From the IMG/VR virus record IMGVR_UViG_3300028840_008160, positions 124,001-188,000 of that record: 64,000 nucleotides of DNA. The stretch is one strand, 5' to 3'. The translations under genes and the position numbers were made by a program. The notes below the pieces were generated by a model. That model ran no database searches. It was not told where the DNA came from and saw only the letters and a program-made list of their open reading frames with translations. The DNA is from a virus. This document shows positions 26,598 to 33,694 of this stretch, in pieces (positions within the stretch are counted from its first letter, which is position 1; each line of letters starts with the position of its first letter).

Positions 26598-26906
26598 ATG
26601 TCTAAGTTTATAGAACTCAAAAATATTCTCAAGAATCTTGCTAATGAGATCAAAGCTGCAAAAATTGAGCTTAAAGATTATCAGCGCGAACATGGTGGCG
26701 ATAGCGGTAGTCATTTATTCAACGTATATAAGCTTAAGTACGAATTTCGACATAAGCATATTGCTTACAGTCAATTGAGAGGTCGGACGTATGAAGAAAT
26801 TGAAAAAAGCTGCAGTCGTGCTGGTGAACCTAATTTTGAACTCATTAAAGGGATTATGGCAGAATATGGAACCAAAACCACTGAAGATGTACGTGCTTGT
26901 GCGTGA
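26598..26906 (+). CDS. Helical hypothetical protein, 102 aa
   Basis: ATG 26598 behind AAAGGAG; an upstream in-frame ATG lacks a site. Mainly alpha-helical, charged (LKNLANEIKAAKIELKDYQ). No family recognised. Overlaps the start of the Pth2-like gene, so they are coupled. Confidence 0.65.
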   Translation: MSKFIELKNILKNLANEIKAAKIELKDYQREHGGDSGSHLFNVYKLKYEFRHKHIAYSQLRGRTYEEIEKSCSRAGEPNFELIKGIMAEYGTKTTEDVRACA

Positions 26907-27177
26907 CGACTTAAGCACGGTATATAAGTGTGTTCAAGGATTACATGCTGCCATAGAGTATTATGAAACAGGAAATGATACTGATTGGCACAATGACACA
27001 GTTGTTACTTTGGCTGTGCCGAATGAGCGGCGGCTTAGAGAATGGGCATGGATGTTACAATATAAACATAAGAAAAAGTTTGTACCATTCTTTGAACCTG
27101 ATCTTCACGGTCAAATGACGTCAATTGCGTGCATTGACACCGGTGAAGTATTTCGAAAGTTGCCGTTAGCTAAATGA
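26887..27177 (+). CDS. Pth2-like peptidyl-tRNA hydrolase
   Basis: Start taken at ATG 26887 (MYVLVRDD), matching the strand that begins Pth2 proteins; in-frame ATGs at 26791 and 26866 are also possible. Features: MYVLVRDDLSTV, QGLHAAIEYYE (helix with H), VVTLAVPNERRL, and GQMTSIACIDTGEV, in the order of the Pth2 fold (K-x2-Q-x2-H replaced by V-Q-G-L-H). Pth2 enzymes release peptides from peptidyl-tRNA, recycling tRNA after stalled translation. Fits the tRNA salvage theme. About 96 residues, slightly short. Confidence 0.6.
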   Translation: MYVLVRDDLSTVYKCVQGLHAAIEYYETGNDTDWHNDTVVTLAVPNERRLREWAWMLQYKHKKKFVPFFEPDLHGQMTSIACIDTGEVFRKLPLAK

Positions 27178-27449
27178 ACTGTGTAATCTGCGAACGCGAG
27201 GTACCGGGTGAACGGTTTCTTGAAAAGCATCATTTGATTCCAAAATGTGGCAAGGGAAAAGACACTGTAAAAGTATGTGTTGATTGCGGTGATCAGATTC
27301 ATGTATTATTTACTGAAAAGGAACTACGAGACATATACAATACAGTTGAAAAGTTGAAATCAAATGAGCGAATGCAGAAGTGGATTAGATGGATTCAAAA
27401 AAGACCAACATTTGGTACTGTTTGTATGAAAAGAAAAAAGCGCCTATAG
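27174..27449 (+). CDS. HNH-type zinc protein, 91 aa
   Basis: CVIC (N-terminal), EKHHLIPKCGKGKDT and CVDCGDQIHVLF form a compact HNH nuclease with a Cys4 zinc site. Overlaps the Pth2-like stop (ATGA). Its stop codon TAG (27447-27449) is nucleotides 8-10 of the next tRNA. May be a homing-type nuclease or a structural HNH protein. Confidence 0.7.
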   Translation: MNCVICEREVPGERFLEKHHLIPKCGKGKDTVKVCVDCGDQIHVLFTEKELRDIYNTVEKLKSNERMQKWIRWIQKRPTFGTVCMKRKKRL

Positions 27450-27511
27450 TTCAGTGGTAGAACAACGGTCCCTAAAACCGTGTGTCGTGGGTTCAAATCC
27501 CTCTGGGCGCA
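27440..27511 (+). tRNA. Suppressor-type tRNA, anticodon CTA (reads UAG)
   Basis: Acceptor GCGCCTA/TGGGCGC, D-arm GTTC...GAAC, anticodon arm ACGGT CCCTAAA ACCGT, T-arm GTGGG TTCAAAT CCCTC (one mismatch). The seven-base loop puts CTA at 34-36 and C, not T, at 33. No CCA encoded. Confidence 0.8.
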
Positions 27512-27520
27512 TAAAATTGA

Positions 27521-27547
27521 AGAGGAGTAAATAACTCCTCTTTTTTT
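27521..27547 (+). terminator. Terminator ending operon A
   Basis: AGAGGAGT (27521-27528) pairs with ACTCCTCT (27534-27541), followed by six or more T. Confidence 0.88.
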
Positions 27548-27561
27548 GTGTAGAAATACAT

Positions 27562-28260
27562 ATGAAACCAACTAATGAAGATCTTGAATGGACTAATACA
27601 ATTGAGAGTATTGATGTAGATGCTTACATTGAAGAGCCAAGTAGAAGAGATTATGATCAATATTACGACGAATTTAAGTCGGCAGGATTGACGCGTGATT
27701 TATTTGATCGCATGTACCCATTATTATATCAATCTGTGTGGAGTACATTCGCTTTATTTAAACTTGCTAAATCTGTAAAACGATCAGGGATAATTGCAGA
27801 GATTGGATCAGCTAAAGGTGGCAGTTTAATTACAATGTTTTTAGCTAATCCAACATGCGTTTATTATTGTATTGACCCGTTTGAACCATATAATGCTATA
27901 TCTTTGGATTCTATACAAGAAAATCGTGTGTTTAGCAATTTTTTAGCTGCGTCATATGAAACATTTTTGAAAAATATTGAGCCATTTAGTGTTAATAAAA
28001 TTATTGTAAAATTAAAATCAGATGAGGCTATAACGCAATTACAAAACATTAAGTTTGACATGATTTTTATAGATGGTTGTCACGAATATGAATATGTAAA
28101 ACGCGATATTCAAAATTATAAATTGTTACTTAATGATAACGGCATTTTATGCGGACATGATTTTCATCCTAGATTTAATGGTGTAATTAAAGCAGTTAAA
28201 GAATGCATTGATGGTTATTTTGTTATTCAAAGATCGTCTATATGGGTTACATTATATTAG
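27562..28260 (+). CDS. SAM-dependent methyltransferase (Methyltransf_24/TylF-like)
   Basis: 232 residues. Motif I IIAEIGSAKGGSLI, then YYCIDPFEP, and FDMIFIDGCHEYEYVKRDIQ with LLNDNGILCGHDFHPRF, the usual order in class I O-methyltransferases of the TylF/Methyltransf_24 group. Substrate unknown; in phages such enzymes often modify sugars or virion glycans. Follows the operon A terminator. Confidence 0.75.
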   Translation: MKPTNEDLEWTNTIESIDVDAYIEEPSRRDYDQYYDEFKSAGLTRDLFDRMYPLLYQSVWSTFALFKLAKSVKRSGIIAEIGSAKGGSLITMFLANPTCVYYCIDPFEPYNAISLDSIQENRVFSNFLAASYETFLKNIEPFSVNKIIVKLKSDEAITQLQNIKFDMIFIDGCHEYEYVKRDIQNYKLLLNDNGILCGHDFHPRFNGVIKAVKECIDGYFVIQRSSIWVTLY

Positions 28261-28316
28261 TTTTTATAATTCAATAATTACTCTAGGAAACATATAAATT
28301 AATCAGAGGAGGAATA

Positions 28317-28643
28317 ATGGCAATTCAAAAAACTGTTACATTAGCTAATGATGTCGTGTTGACAGATGCTTATCACAGAATTGAGAGTATACACTATTCC
28401 AATTCAGAAAGTGCAACAAAAATTCGATTAGAAATATTTAAAGATGCTTCTGCATCGGCTGCAGCAAAGCCTGCAGTTGACGCAGTTGATATTGCAGTTA
28501 TTGATGCTTCATTTGAAACTTATTTTGGTATTACTGTGCTAGACGAAGTTAATAAAAATGTGGTGAAACAAGCTTACGAATATATTAAAACTCTGACAGA
28601 TGTTAATGGTTGGGATTATACTACGGGCACGTCTGACGTGTAA
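28317..28643 (+). CDS. Hypothetical phage protein, 108 aa
   Basis: ATG 28317 with GAGGAGG site, followed by its own terminator, so probably a well-expressed single gene. Ala/Val-rich, with AAAKPAVDAVDIAVIDASFETYF; no motif recognised. The composition would suit a virion or nucleoid component. Confidence 0.65.
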   Translation: MAIQKTVTLANDVVLTDAYHRIESIHYSNSESATKIRLEIFKDASASAAAKPAVDAVDIAVIDASFETYFGITVLDEVNKNVVKQAYEYIKTLTDVNGWDYTTGTSDV

Positions 28644-28672
28644 GTTTGATAAGAAGAATTTCCTGAGAAGAA

Positions 28673-28706
28673 AGCTGCAAGATCACAAATTGCAGCTTTT
28701 CTTTTG
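28673..28706 (+). terminator. Rho-independent terminator
   Basis: AGCTGCAA (28673-28680) pairs with TTGCAGCT (28690-28697), then TTTCTTTTGTTTT. Confidence 0.85.
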
Positions 28707-28728
28707 TTTTCAAGATGATTAACAAACT

Positions 28729-29028
28729 ATGGCGAAGAAAAAAATAGAGAGCAGTTTTGATATAAATAAGCCATTAGATAGATTGTTCTTACGTATAATG
28801 CATATTTGCGATGCGACAAATCAGCCATTTGTTTTAGGATATTGTCAAACAACTGCCGAGTATTCATTAACTATTGGTAATGAATTAAATCAACAACATT
28901 TTAATGGTGACATTAAAGATATTGAATTACAATTGTCTACGACATTGCCATGGAAATATTGTGCAGAATGCAGTACACATTATTATGGTGGTCGATGCTC
29001 ATGTCAACGATTTTTATATTCTTCGTAA
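28729..29028 (+). CDS. Hypothetical protein with C-terminal Cys cluster, 99 aa
   Basis: N-terminal Lys-rich, C-terminal KYCAECSTHYYGGRCSCQ gives C-x2-C and C-x-C that could bind zinc. No family recognised. Starts a short operon with 29049 and the RNase H gene. Confidence 0.6.
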   Translation: MAKKKIESSFDINKPLDRLFLRIMHICDATNQPFVLGYCQTTAEYSLTIGNELNQQHFNGDIKDIELQLSTTLPWKYCAECSTHYYGGRCSCQRFLYSS

Positions 29029-29048
29029 TCTAAGTTGATTACTTTTAC

Positions 29049-29195
29049 ATGACTATGTTAGTTTGTGAAATTTTAGTTCTTCGAAAATTGAATGACGGTG
29101 CATTGAAGCATCGTGTTTGGGATAAGAAAGCTATTTTAGCATACAAAATAAGTGATGAAGTAATTCTTAAGGAATATTCGAATGAGAGCAGATAA
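29049..29195 (+). CDS. Small protein, 48 aa
   Basis: ATG 29049 to TAA 29193; beta-rich (LVCEILVLRKL, KAILAYKISDEVIL). Overlaps the start of the RNase H gene by 14 bases, consistent with coupling. Unrecognised. Confidence 0.45.
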   Translation: MTMLVCEILVLRKLNDGALKHRVWDKKAILAYKISDEVILKEYSNESR

Positions 29196-29787
29196 ATTGA
29201 TCAGAAAATTAGGCGAACGGTATGGCGATCGTGTCGTAATCAATTCTGAATATCATATTCAAGTCGATTCTGACAAAGGACTTCATGATATTTGGTTAAA
29301 TCGTCATGGTGAAATAAAGTTCAAACCAGCCGGCAATCGCAATATTATAGAGCATACTTCTGTTGAAATTATTTTCAAAACGATAGATTCTATGAAGAAA
29401 ACGCATGTTGAATCTATGCAAGAAATGCTTGACGTTGCGCAATTTATTGGTCAATGTGAACAACAAGCAGATAAAATTGGTAATGGTATATTTGCTGATG
29501 CAGGTTTTAAAGATGGCAAAGCTAGAATAGCTGCTGTTATGATGTTAAACGGTGACATTGAAGCTAAAGCGACAACAGTAAAAGCTGACAATATCATTCA
29601 CGCAGAACAAATAGCAATCGAGCTTGCTTTAGATTTGCAAAGAGAACATTCTGATATACTTACTGTTTATAATGACAATCAAACTGCTTGTAAGAACATG
29701 CAAAATAAAGGATATGATTGCGTCAAATGGTTATCAAGAAAATTTACAAAAGCAGCTGACAAGATAGGCAATATGAGGTCAGCGTGA
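29182..29787 (+). CDS. Ribonuclease HI-like protein, 201 aa
   Basis: The C-terminal half (~100-190) is an RNase H fold: GIFADAGFKDGKARIAAVM (first Asp), HAEQIAIELALDL (Glu) and ILTVYNDNQTACKNM (Asp). The N-terminal ~90 residues are a separate basic domain. RNase H removes RNA primers and R-loops, useful in DNA replication and in heavily transcribed tRNA operons. Its stop overlaps the next start. Confidence 0.78.
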   Translation: MRADKLIRKLGERYGDRVVINSEYHIQVDSDKGLHDIWLNRHGEIKFKPAGNRNIIEHTSVEIIFKTIDSMKKTHVESMQEMLDVAQFIGQCEQQADKIGNGIFADAGFKDGKARIAAVMMLNGDIEAKATTVKADNIIHAEQIAIELALDLQREHSDILTVYNDNQTACKNMQNKGYDCVKWLSRKFTKAADKIGNMRSA

Positions 29788-30443
29788 GCGGTGTATTTTT
29801 ACTCAATAGAAACATTGATGTTTCATATCTTGATGATCTTCTTTTAAAAAATGAGCAGTTACAAGTTGTTGATGATTCTGTCTATCAAAATATTCCACAA
29901 GAACATTTAGCATTATGGTGTCATAACAAAGGTATATATGGATTGCCGACAACAGAATTAGTTGACTGGTTAAAATCACATATAGTCAAAGACAAGACAA
30001 TAGAAATAGGCGCAGGAAATGGAGCTCTTGGTAGAACATTAGGAATTCCAATAACTGATTCTTGTATGATGAACGATCCACTAATTGCATCGCTATATGC
30101 TCTTCAAGGTCAGCCTATAACATCATATCCAGACGATATTATTGAAATGGATGCTGTTAGTGCCGTGAAACATTTTAAACCATCAGTTGTTATTGGCAAT
30201 TGGGTAACACATAAATACCGTGAAGATGAACATTGGCGCGGCGGAAATGTATTTGGCATTGATGAAGATTTTATTCTTGATAATGTTAATAAATATATTG
30301 TGATTGGCAATTCTACTGTTCATATGAACAAACGAATTTTGGATAGAGATCATACAAAAGTGTCATTTTCATGGGTACGTAGTCGATCAATGAATTCATA
30401 TGCTAACATTATTTATATTTGGGATAAAAATTGTGAGTATTGA
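29784..30443 (+). CDS. Class I SAM methyltransferase-like protein
   Basis: 219 residues. Motif I TIEIGAGNGALGRTLG is clear; VVIGNWVTHKY and the strand IIYIW follow. The central DPLIASLYALQGQ aligns with motif II. No substrate can be read. Overlaps neighbours at both ends. Confidence 0.65.
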   Translation: MSGVFLLNRNIDVSYLDDLLLKNEQLQVVDDSVYQNIPQEHLALWCHNKGIYGLPTTELVDWLKSHIVKDKTIEIGAGNGALGRTLGIPITDSCMMNDPLIASLYALQGQPITSYPDDIIEMDAVSAVKHFKPSVVIGNWVTHKYREDEHWRGGNVFGIDEDFILDNVNKYIVIGNSTVHMNKRILDRDHTKVSFSWVRSRSMNSYANIIYIWDKNCEY

Positions 30444-30663
30444 ATGGGCATATGATGAGCGTACATGTACGCACGTTTTTGGTTGTAAACCAACTGATGG
30501 TGGTGGATGTTTTAAAGATGAAGTTGACGGTAAATGGTATGGTAATGTCGTTATTGAGGAACATAGCACTGTTTATGGTTTAGGACCGTATGATTCTATG
30601 CAACAGGCAAAAACAGATGTTGAATGTAAATATAACAATCTTAAACGGCATACTTTAATATAA
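30433..30663 (+). CDS. Hypothetical protein, 76 aa
   Basis: GTG 30433 (reads SIEWAYDERT) is preferred because an upstream in-frame ATG lies deep in the previous gene. Contains two Cys (CTHVFGC) and GWY-type aromatic spacing. Overlaps the methyltransferase end. Unrecognised. Confidence 0.5.
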   Translation: MSIEWAYDERTCTHVFGCKPTDGGGCFKDEVDGKWYGNVVIEEHSTVYGLGPYDSMQQAKTDVECKYNNLKRHTLI

Positions 30664-30673
30664 GGAGGAAAAT

Positions 30674-31336
30674 ATGGACATAACAATAGATCTTGGTGAA
30701 TTCTCAAGATCAACAAGACGAGCTATTAGAAAAGCTTTGCAAAAACCACATTTATCGGACATGATAGATGATCAACAGGCTCAAACATTGTTAAAGTACT
30801 TAGCTATGACTATCAATGATGAATTGTCTGGCGATGTTATAGAAATGGGTTGCTGTTGGGGAGTTAGTGCTGTATATGAGCAAGCATTATTAAACGAAAT
30901 GGAATCAGATAAAAAATTGTATTTATATGATTCATTTGAAGGACTACCAGAAAAAATGCTGCAAGATGATAATGAAGTTGACATAAAATTTTATGAAGGA
31001 ATGATGAGAACAACTGTTGAAAAATTAAAAGACAATTTTAAAAAATGTGAGTTGCAAGAACCGAATGTGATAAAAGGCTGGTTTGATGAAATTCCAGAAA
31101 ATAAATTTCCAAAACAAGTATGTTTTGCATTTTTTGATTGTGATTTTTATACATCAATGAAAGATTGTTGGACAATTATTTATCCCAAATTAGTTAAGGG
31201 AGCTCGTGTTGTTGTACATGATTATAATTGGGAAGTTTTGCCCGGTGTAAAAATCGCATGCGATGAATTTCTTGCTGACAAGCCTGAAAAAATAGAAGAT
31301 TTAGGATGTCGGATGGGGCTTGTAATAAAAAAATAG
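30674..31336 (+). CDS. TylF/MycF-type methyltransferase
   Basis: 220 residues, AAGGAGG site. DVIEMGCCWGVSAVYEQ (motif I), LYLYDSFEGLPEK, CFAFFDCDFYTSMKDCW and ARVVVHDYNW match the macrocin O-methyltransferase (TylF) family, which methylates sugar hydroxyls. May act on a phage or host glycan. It is the last protein gene before operon B. Confidence 0.82.
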   Translation: MDITIDLGEFSRSTRRAIRKALQKPHLSDMIDDQQAQTLLKYLAMTINDELSGDVIEMGCCWGVSAVYEQALLNEMESDKKLYLYDSFEGLPEKMLQDDNEVDIKFYEGMMRTTVEKLKDNFKKCELQEPNVIKGWFDEIPENKFPKQVCFAFFDCDFYTSMKDCWTIIYPKLVKGARVVVHDYNWEVLPGVKIACDEFLADKPEKIEDLGCRMGLVIKK

Positions 31337-31340
31337 TTTT

Positions 31341-31362
31341 CTACGCATTTCAAAGTGATTAT
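31341..31362 (+). promoter_or_regulatory. Operon B promoter motif CTACG-N10-TGATTAT
   Basis: CTACG at 31341, ten bases, TGATTAT at 31356-31362, identical spacing to operons A, C and D. Confidence 0.5.
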
Positions 31363-31408
31363 CTTTTTATCTATGGATTAAAACTGAATTAAAAAGAAAA
31401 AACCTTTC

Positions 31409-31437
31409 AATCTTCGTGTTTTTAAGGTATATTTATC
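31409..31437 (+). promoter_or_regulatory. Second conserved promoter-like repeat, copy 2
   Basis: Matches 20831-20859 at 28 of 29 bases, with TATATT at 31428-31433. Leader B starts 24 bases downstream. Confidence 0.5.
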
Positions 31438-31460
31438 AGGAATTTAAACGGGATAGACTA

Positions 31461-31589
31461 ATGCAAACTCCAAGAATCCATACAGCTTCGCTTATAAAGC
31501 ATGTACATGCAGCTGTCATGGTCTTGTCCTCATTATCATGGCTACTCGAAGGAGAAGGTTATGATAAAACGAGGGCAGGTGGGGTTTGA
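31461..31589 (+). CDS. Leader peptide B (42 aa) of tRNA operon B
   Basis: ATG 31461, TGA 31587 inside strand 2 of the antiterminator. The codons sample the isoacceptors of this long operon nearly one by one: CAT (His), TCG, TCC and TCA (three Ser), AAG and AAA (two Lys), GTA (Val TAC), TTG, TTA, CTA and CTC/CTT (four Leu), TGG (Trp), GAA (Glu TTC), GGA, GGT and GGG (three Gly), TAT (Tyr), GAT (Asp) and ACG (Thr CGT). Only CTG (Leu CAG) and GAG (Glu CTC) have a downstream tRNA without their codon. The densest segment encodes SWLLEGEGYDK. Ribosome stalling would favour antitermination. Confidence 0.82.
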   Translation: MQTPRIHTASLIKHVHAAVMVLSSLSWLLEGEGYDKTRAGGV

Positions 31590-31654
31590 TGGAATAAACG
31601 AAACGATCTGAAAATCAAACCCCGCCGATCCAAAAGATCGACGGGGTTTTTTTT
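31581..31654 (+). promoter_or_regulatory. Attenuator B: competing antiterminator and terminator
   Basis: Antiterminator GGGGTTTGAT (31581-31590) with ATCAAACCCC (31614-31623). Terminator CCCCGCCGATC (31620-31630) with GATCGACGGGG (31636-31646) then eight T. CCCC is shared. The C-A mismatch in the terminator stem recurs at the same position in attenuator C. Confidence 0.88.
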
Positions 31655-31673
31655 GCTCTTGGGTGATAGTCAT

Positions 31674-31751
31674 GGTGATAGTAGCTCAGCTGGTTAGAGC
31701 ACTGGATTGTGGTTCCAGATGTCGGGGGTTCGAATCCCCTCTATCACCCCA
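31674..31751 (+). tRNA. tRNA-His(GTG)
   Basis: Includes G-1 opposite C73 as in all bacterial tRNA-His, anticodon arm CTGGA TTGTGGT TCCAG, CCA encoded. Confidence 0.94.
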
Positions 31752-31764
31752 AAGATTTTGATTG

Positions 31765-31776
31765 TGCTCTTTGACA
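31765..31776 (+). promoter_or_regulatory. boxA-like antitermination site in operon B
   Basis: TGCTCTTTGACA, one base from ribosomal boxA TGCTCTTTAACA, placed just after the first tRNA. Confidence 0.55.
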
Positions 31777-31816
31777 GTCTCGGTAGTTGTTGCAAGCACA
31801 TTGTTGATGTAAACAA

Positions 31817-31900
31817 GCCGAAGTGGTGGAATTGGCAGACACGCTAGGTTCAGAGCTTAGTGAGAGCAATCTCATGCTGGTTCAAGTCCAGTCTTCGGCA
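31817..31900 (+). tRNA. tRNA-Leu(CAG)
   Basis: Acceptor GCCGAAG/CTTCGGC, anticodon arm CTAGG TTCAGAG CTTAG, class II arm, A73. Confidence 0.93.
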
Positions 31901-31947
31901 TGACAATATACGATGTGGGAGTATTTTGGAAACTTCCACATCGTTCT

Positions 31948-32030
31948 GCGGTCGTGGTGGAATGGCAGACACGCTACTTTGAGGTGGTAGTGAGAGCAAT
32001 CTCGTGAAGGTTCAAGTCCTTTCGACCGCA
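31948..32030 (+). tRNA. tRNA-Leu(GAG)
   Basis: Acceptor GCGGTCG/CGACCGC, anticodon arm CTACT TTGAGGT GGTAG, class II arm, A73. Confidence 0.92.
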
Positions 32031-32041
32031 TTAAATTTTGC

Positions 32042-32117
32042 GGAGACGTAGTTCAGTTGGTAGAACGCTGGATTGTCGATCCAGAGGCCGCGGGTTCAAA
32101 CCCCGTCGTTTCCGCCA
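32042..32117 (+). tRNA. tRNA-Asp(GTC) 1
   Basis: Acceptor GGAGACG/CGTTTCC, anticodon arm CTGGA TTGTCGA TCCAG, G73, CCA encoded. Confidence 0.93.
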
Positions 32118-32348
32118 AATTAAATTTGGTATGTAATGACAAGATGGGTTCGATTCCCATAACTTCTCTTCTAAAGAAGTGCTGGAAGCAATTTACTATG
32201 GATGTTATAGTAAAAATGAACGCGCGCAGGGTAATCGTAATTGATCCTATCATAGACGCGCATAAGAAACTGTTAGTCCAGTTTCATTGTAGAACTTAAT
32301 GATGGTACAAATGAAGTTACAGATGAAAATTATGATTATGGGATTTGC

Positions 32349-32423
32349 AGGCGTATAGCTCAATGGTAGAGCATTGGTCTCCAAAACCAACGGTTGCGGG
32401 TTCAAGTCCTGCTGCGCCTGCCA
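32349..32423 (+). tRNA. tRNA-Trp(CCA)
   Basis: Acceptor AGGCGTA/TGCGCCT, anticodon arm TTGGT CTCCAAA ACCAA, G73 (Trp identity), CCA encoded. Codon TGG is in leader B. Confidence 0.94.
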
Positions 32424-32440
32424 TTACTTGAAAGGTTCTA

Positions 32441-32581
32441 ATGGTACAAATTGTAAGAGTTAAATGCAAAGAATGTAATCACAGATTTACACATGTTAAA
32501 GTAGATGAAGCAATGATTACATGTCCGATTTGTCAGTCAGATACGTTAATTGAACAAGTTTTTCATGAAATTAAAGTTTAA
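32441..32581 (+). CDS. Zinc-ribbon protein, 46 aa
   Basis: ATG 32441 to TAA 32579, AAAGG site. CKEC...CPIC spacing (VKCKECNHRF and MITCPICQSD) forms a rubredoxin-like zinc ribbon. Lies between tRNA-Trp and tRNA-Gly, with the stop one base before the tRNA. Function unknown. Confidence 0.65.
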   Translation: MVQIVRVKCKECNHRFTHVKVDEAMITCPICQSDTLIEQVFHEIKV

Positions 32582-32657
32582 GCGGGCGTAGCTCAATTGA
32601 TAGAGTTCCACCCTTCCAAGGTGGCTGTTGTGGGTTTGAGTCCCATCGCCCGCTCCA
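32582..32657 (+). tRNA. tRNA-Gly(TCC)
   Basis: Acceptor GCGGGCG/CGCCCGC, anticodon arm CCACC CTTCCAA GGTGG, T73 (Gly), CCA encoded. Confidence 0.94.
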
Positions 32658-32661
32658 ATAT

Positions 32662-32748
32662 GGGTAGGCTGCGGAGACGGTGAGTCGCGGAAGACTGTAA
32701 ATCTTCTCCCTTCGGGGTGTGGGGGTTCGAATCCCTCCCTGCCCACCA
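32662..32748 (+). tRNA. tRNA-Tyr(GTA)
   Basis: Acceptor GGGTAGG/CCTGCCC, anticodon loop CTGTAAA, class II variable arm, A73, CCA encoded. Confidence 0.93.
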
Positions 32749-32754
32749 TTTTTT

Positions 32755-32828
32755 GGTCCGGTAGTGTAGTTGGTTAACACGGTACTCTCTCAAGGTACAG
32801 ATCACGAGTTCGATCCTCGTCCGGACTA
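32755..32828 (+). tRNA. tRNA-Glu(CTC)
   Basis: Acceptor GGTCCGG/CCGGACT, anticodon arm GTACT CTCTCAA GGTAC. Confidence 0.92.
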
Positions 32829-32880
32829 TTGCTTATGACAACAGATTTAATCGTCTGTTGACAGTTCGTTTTTCTAAAAC

Positions 32881-32954
32881 GGCCCGGTAGTGTAGCTGGT
32901 TAACACAACGCCCTTTCAAGGCGTAGATCGCGCGTTCAAGCCGCGTCCGGGCTA
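32881..32954 (+). tRNA. tRNA-Glu(TTC)
   Basis: Acceptor GGCCCGG/CCGGGCT, anticodon arm ACGCC CTTTCAA GGCGT. Codon GAA is in leader B. Confidence 0.93.
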
Positions 32955-32964
32955 TTTTAGGAGG

Positions 32965-33069
32965 ATGAATGATATTTCTAAACTATCTAAATTGTGGAAT
33001 TGTTCGCATACACAAGTTAGACGATATTTACGAGATAATGATATGACATTTAACATGTTGAAGAAATGA
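32965..33069 (+). CDS. 34-aa helix-turn-helix micro-ORF
   Basis: TTAGGAGG site directly before ATG 32965; encodes KLSKLWNCSHTQVRRYLRD, which reads as a complete helix-turn-helix. Could be the DNA-binding remnant of a homing endonuclease; a broken tRNA 3' half follows at 33108. Confidence 0.5.
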   Translation: MNDISKLSKLWNCSHTQVRRYLRDNDMTFNMLKK

Positions 33070-33107
33070 ATGCTGTATTCAACGTTATTTTGAATGCAGA
33101 GACGCGG

Positions 33108-33133
33108 AGTTCGATTCTCCCATGGGCTACCAA
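33108..33133 (+). pseudogene. tRNA 3' fragment (T-arm and acceptor)
   Basis: GGAG TTCGATT CTCC, then ATGGGCT-A-CCA. No matching 5' half (AGCCCAT) or anticodon arm is upstream; the HTH micro-ORF sits where it should be. Likely a tRNA broken by a mobile gene. Confidence 0.6.
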
Positions 33134-33184
33134 CATTTAACAAAGGAGGAAAATATGACTTAACATCTTAACAGGAGTTAAGTT

Positions 33185-33439
33185 ATGTCAAGATCGTATC
33201 GAAAGCCCTGGTGCGTTGATGGTTACGGAACGAAAGGTAAGAAAATTAGCAAACGATTTGCTAATAAGACTGTTCGTAATGCTGATGATGTTCCAAATGG
33301 AAAAGCATATCGAAAATATTTTGAATCGTGGAACATTTCTGATTACAGATTTTTTATGGACAGTGAACCTTACTTTTCAAGAATTACTTTACAGTGGGAA
33401 GAACCACTGACACCTACGTGGAAGGCGCGTAGAAAGTGA
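33185..33439 (+). CDS. Small basic conserved-type phage protein, 84 aa
   Basis: ATG 33185 (MSRSYRKPWCVDGYGTKGKK), good site AGGAG. Basic and aromatic-rich; no motif recognised. Similar short basic proteins recur between phage tRNAs. Stop lies 6 bases before tRNA-Gly(GCC). Confidence 0.65.
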   Translation: MSRSYRKPWCVDGYGTKGKKISKRFANKTVRNADDVPNGKAYRKYFESWNISDYRFFMDSEPYFSRITLQWEEPLTPTWKARRK

Positions 33440-33444
33440 AGTTT

Positions 33445-33518
33445 GCGGTAGTCGCATAGTGGCCAATTGCGCCACGTTGCCAACGTGGATGTCGGGAGTT
33501 CGAATCTCCCCTACCGCA
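33445..33518 (+). tRNA. tRNA-Gly(GCC)
   Basis: Acceptor GCGGTAG/CTACCGC, anticodon arm CCACG TTGCCAA CGTGG. Codon GGT is in leader B. Confidence 0.92.
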
Positions 33519-33536
33519 TTTATTTTGAAAATAAAA

Positions 33537-33687
33537 GGAAGTGGTGCTCTAGAATAAGACTTCAGAAAATCTTTTTACAGGTTCGAGTCCTGTTCTCCCC
33601 GCTATTATGGGGAGATAGCCAAATTGGTAAGGCAAAAGATCGCTAATCTTTGATAATTTTCATGGTTTTATTCACTTTCACCCTTTC
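33537..33687 (+). ncRNA. Y-RNA-like ncRNA 2 containing a circularly permuted tRNA-Ser(GCT)
   Basis: Terminal stem GGAAG, bulged T, GGTG (33537-33546) with CACC-CTTTC (33679-33687); then GAATAAGA (33552-33559) with TTTTATTC (33666-33673). Both helices differ from element 1 by compensatory changes. Inside, the 3' half of a tRNA (T-arm ACAGG TTCGAGT CCTGT 33577-33593; acceptor strand TCTCCCC 33594-33600) precedes the 5' half (acceptor strand GGGGAGA 33609-33615; D-arm; anticodon arm AAAGA TCGCTAA TCTTT 33635-33651). The acceptor is closed by 8 bases and the long stem takes the place of the variable arm. Confidence 0.7.
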
Positions 33688-33694
33688 TTTTTAT

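Noticed and set aside
32546-32805. Three overlapping minus-strand ORFs with repeated GRDSNPHTP/GMGLKPTT-like motifs
   Set aside because: They are antisense readings of consecutive tRNAs (Gly, Tyr, Glu); tRNA arms always produce such motifs. The same applies to minus-strand ORFs at 21226, 36237, 43384, 46881 and 47685.
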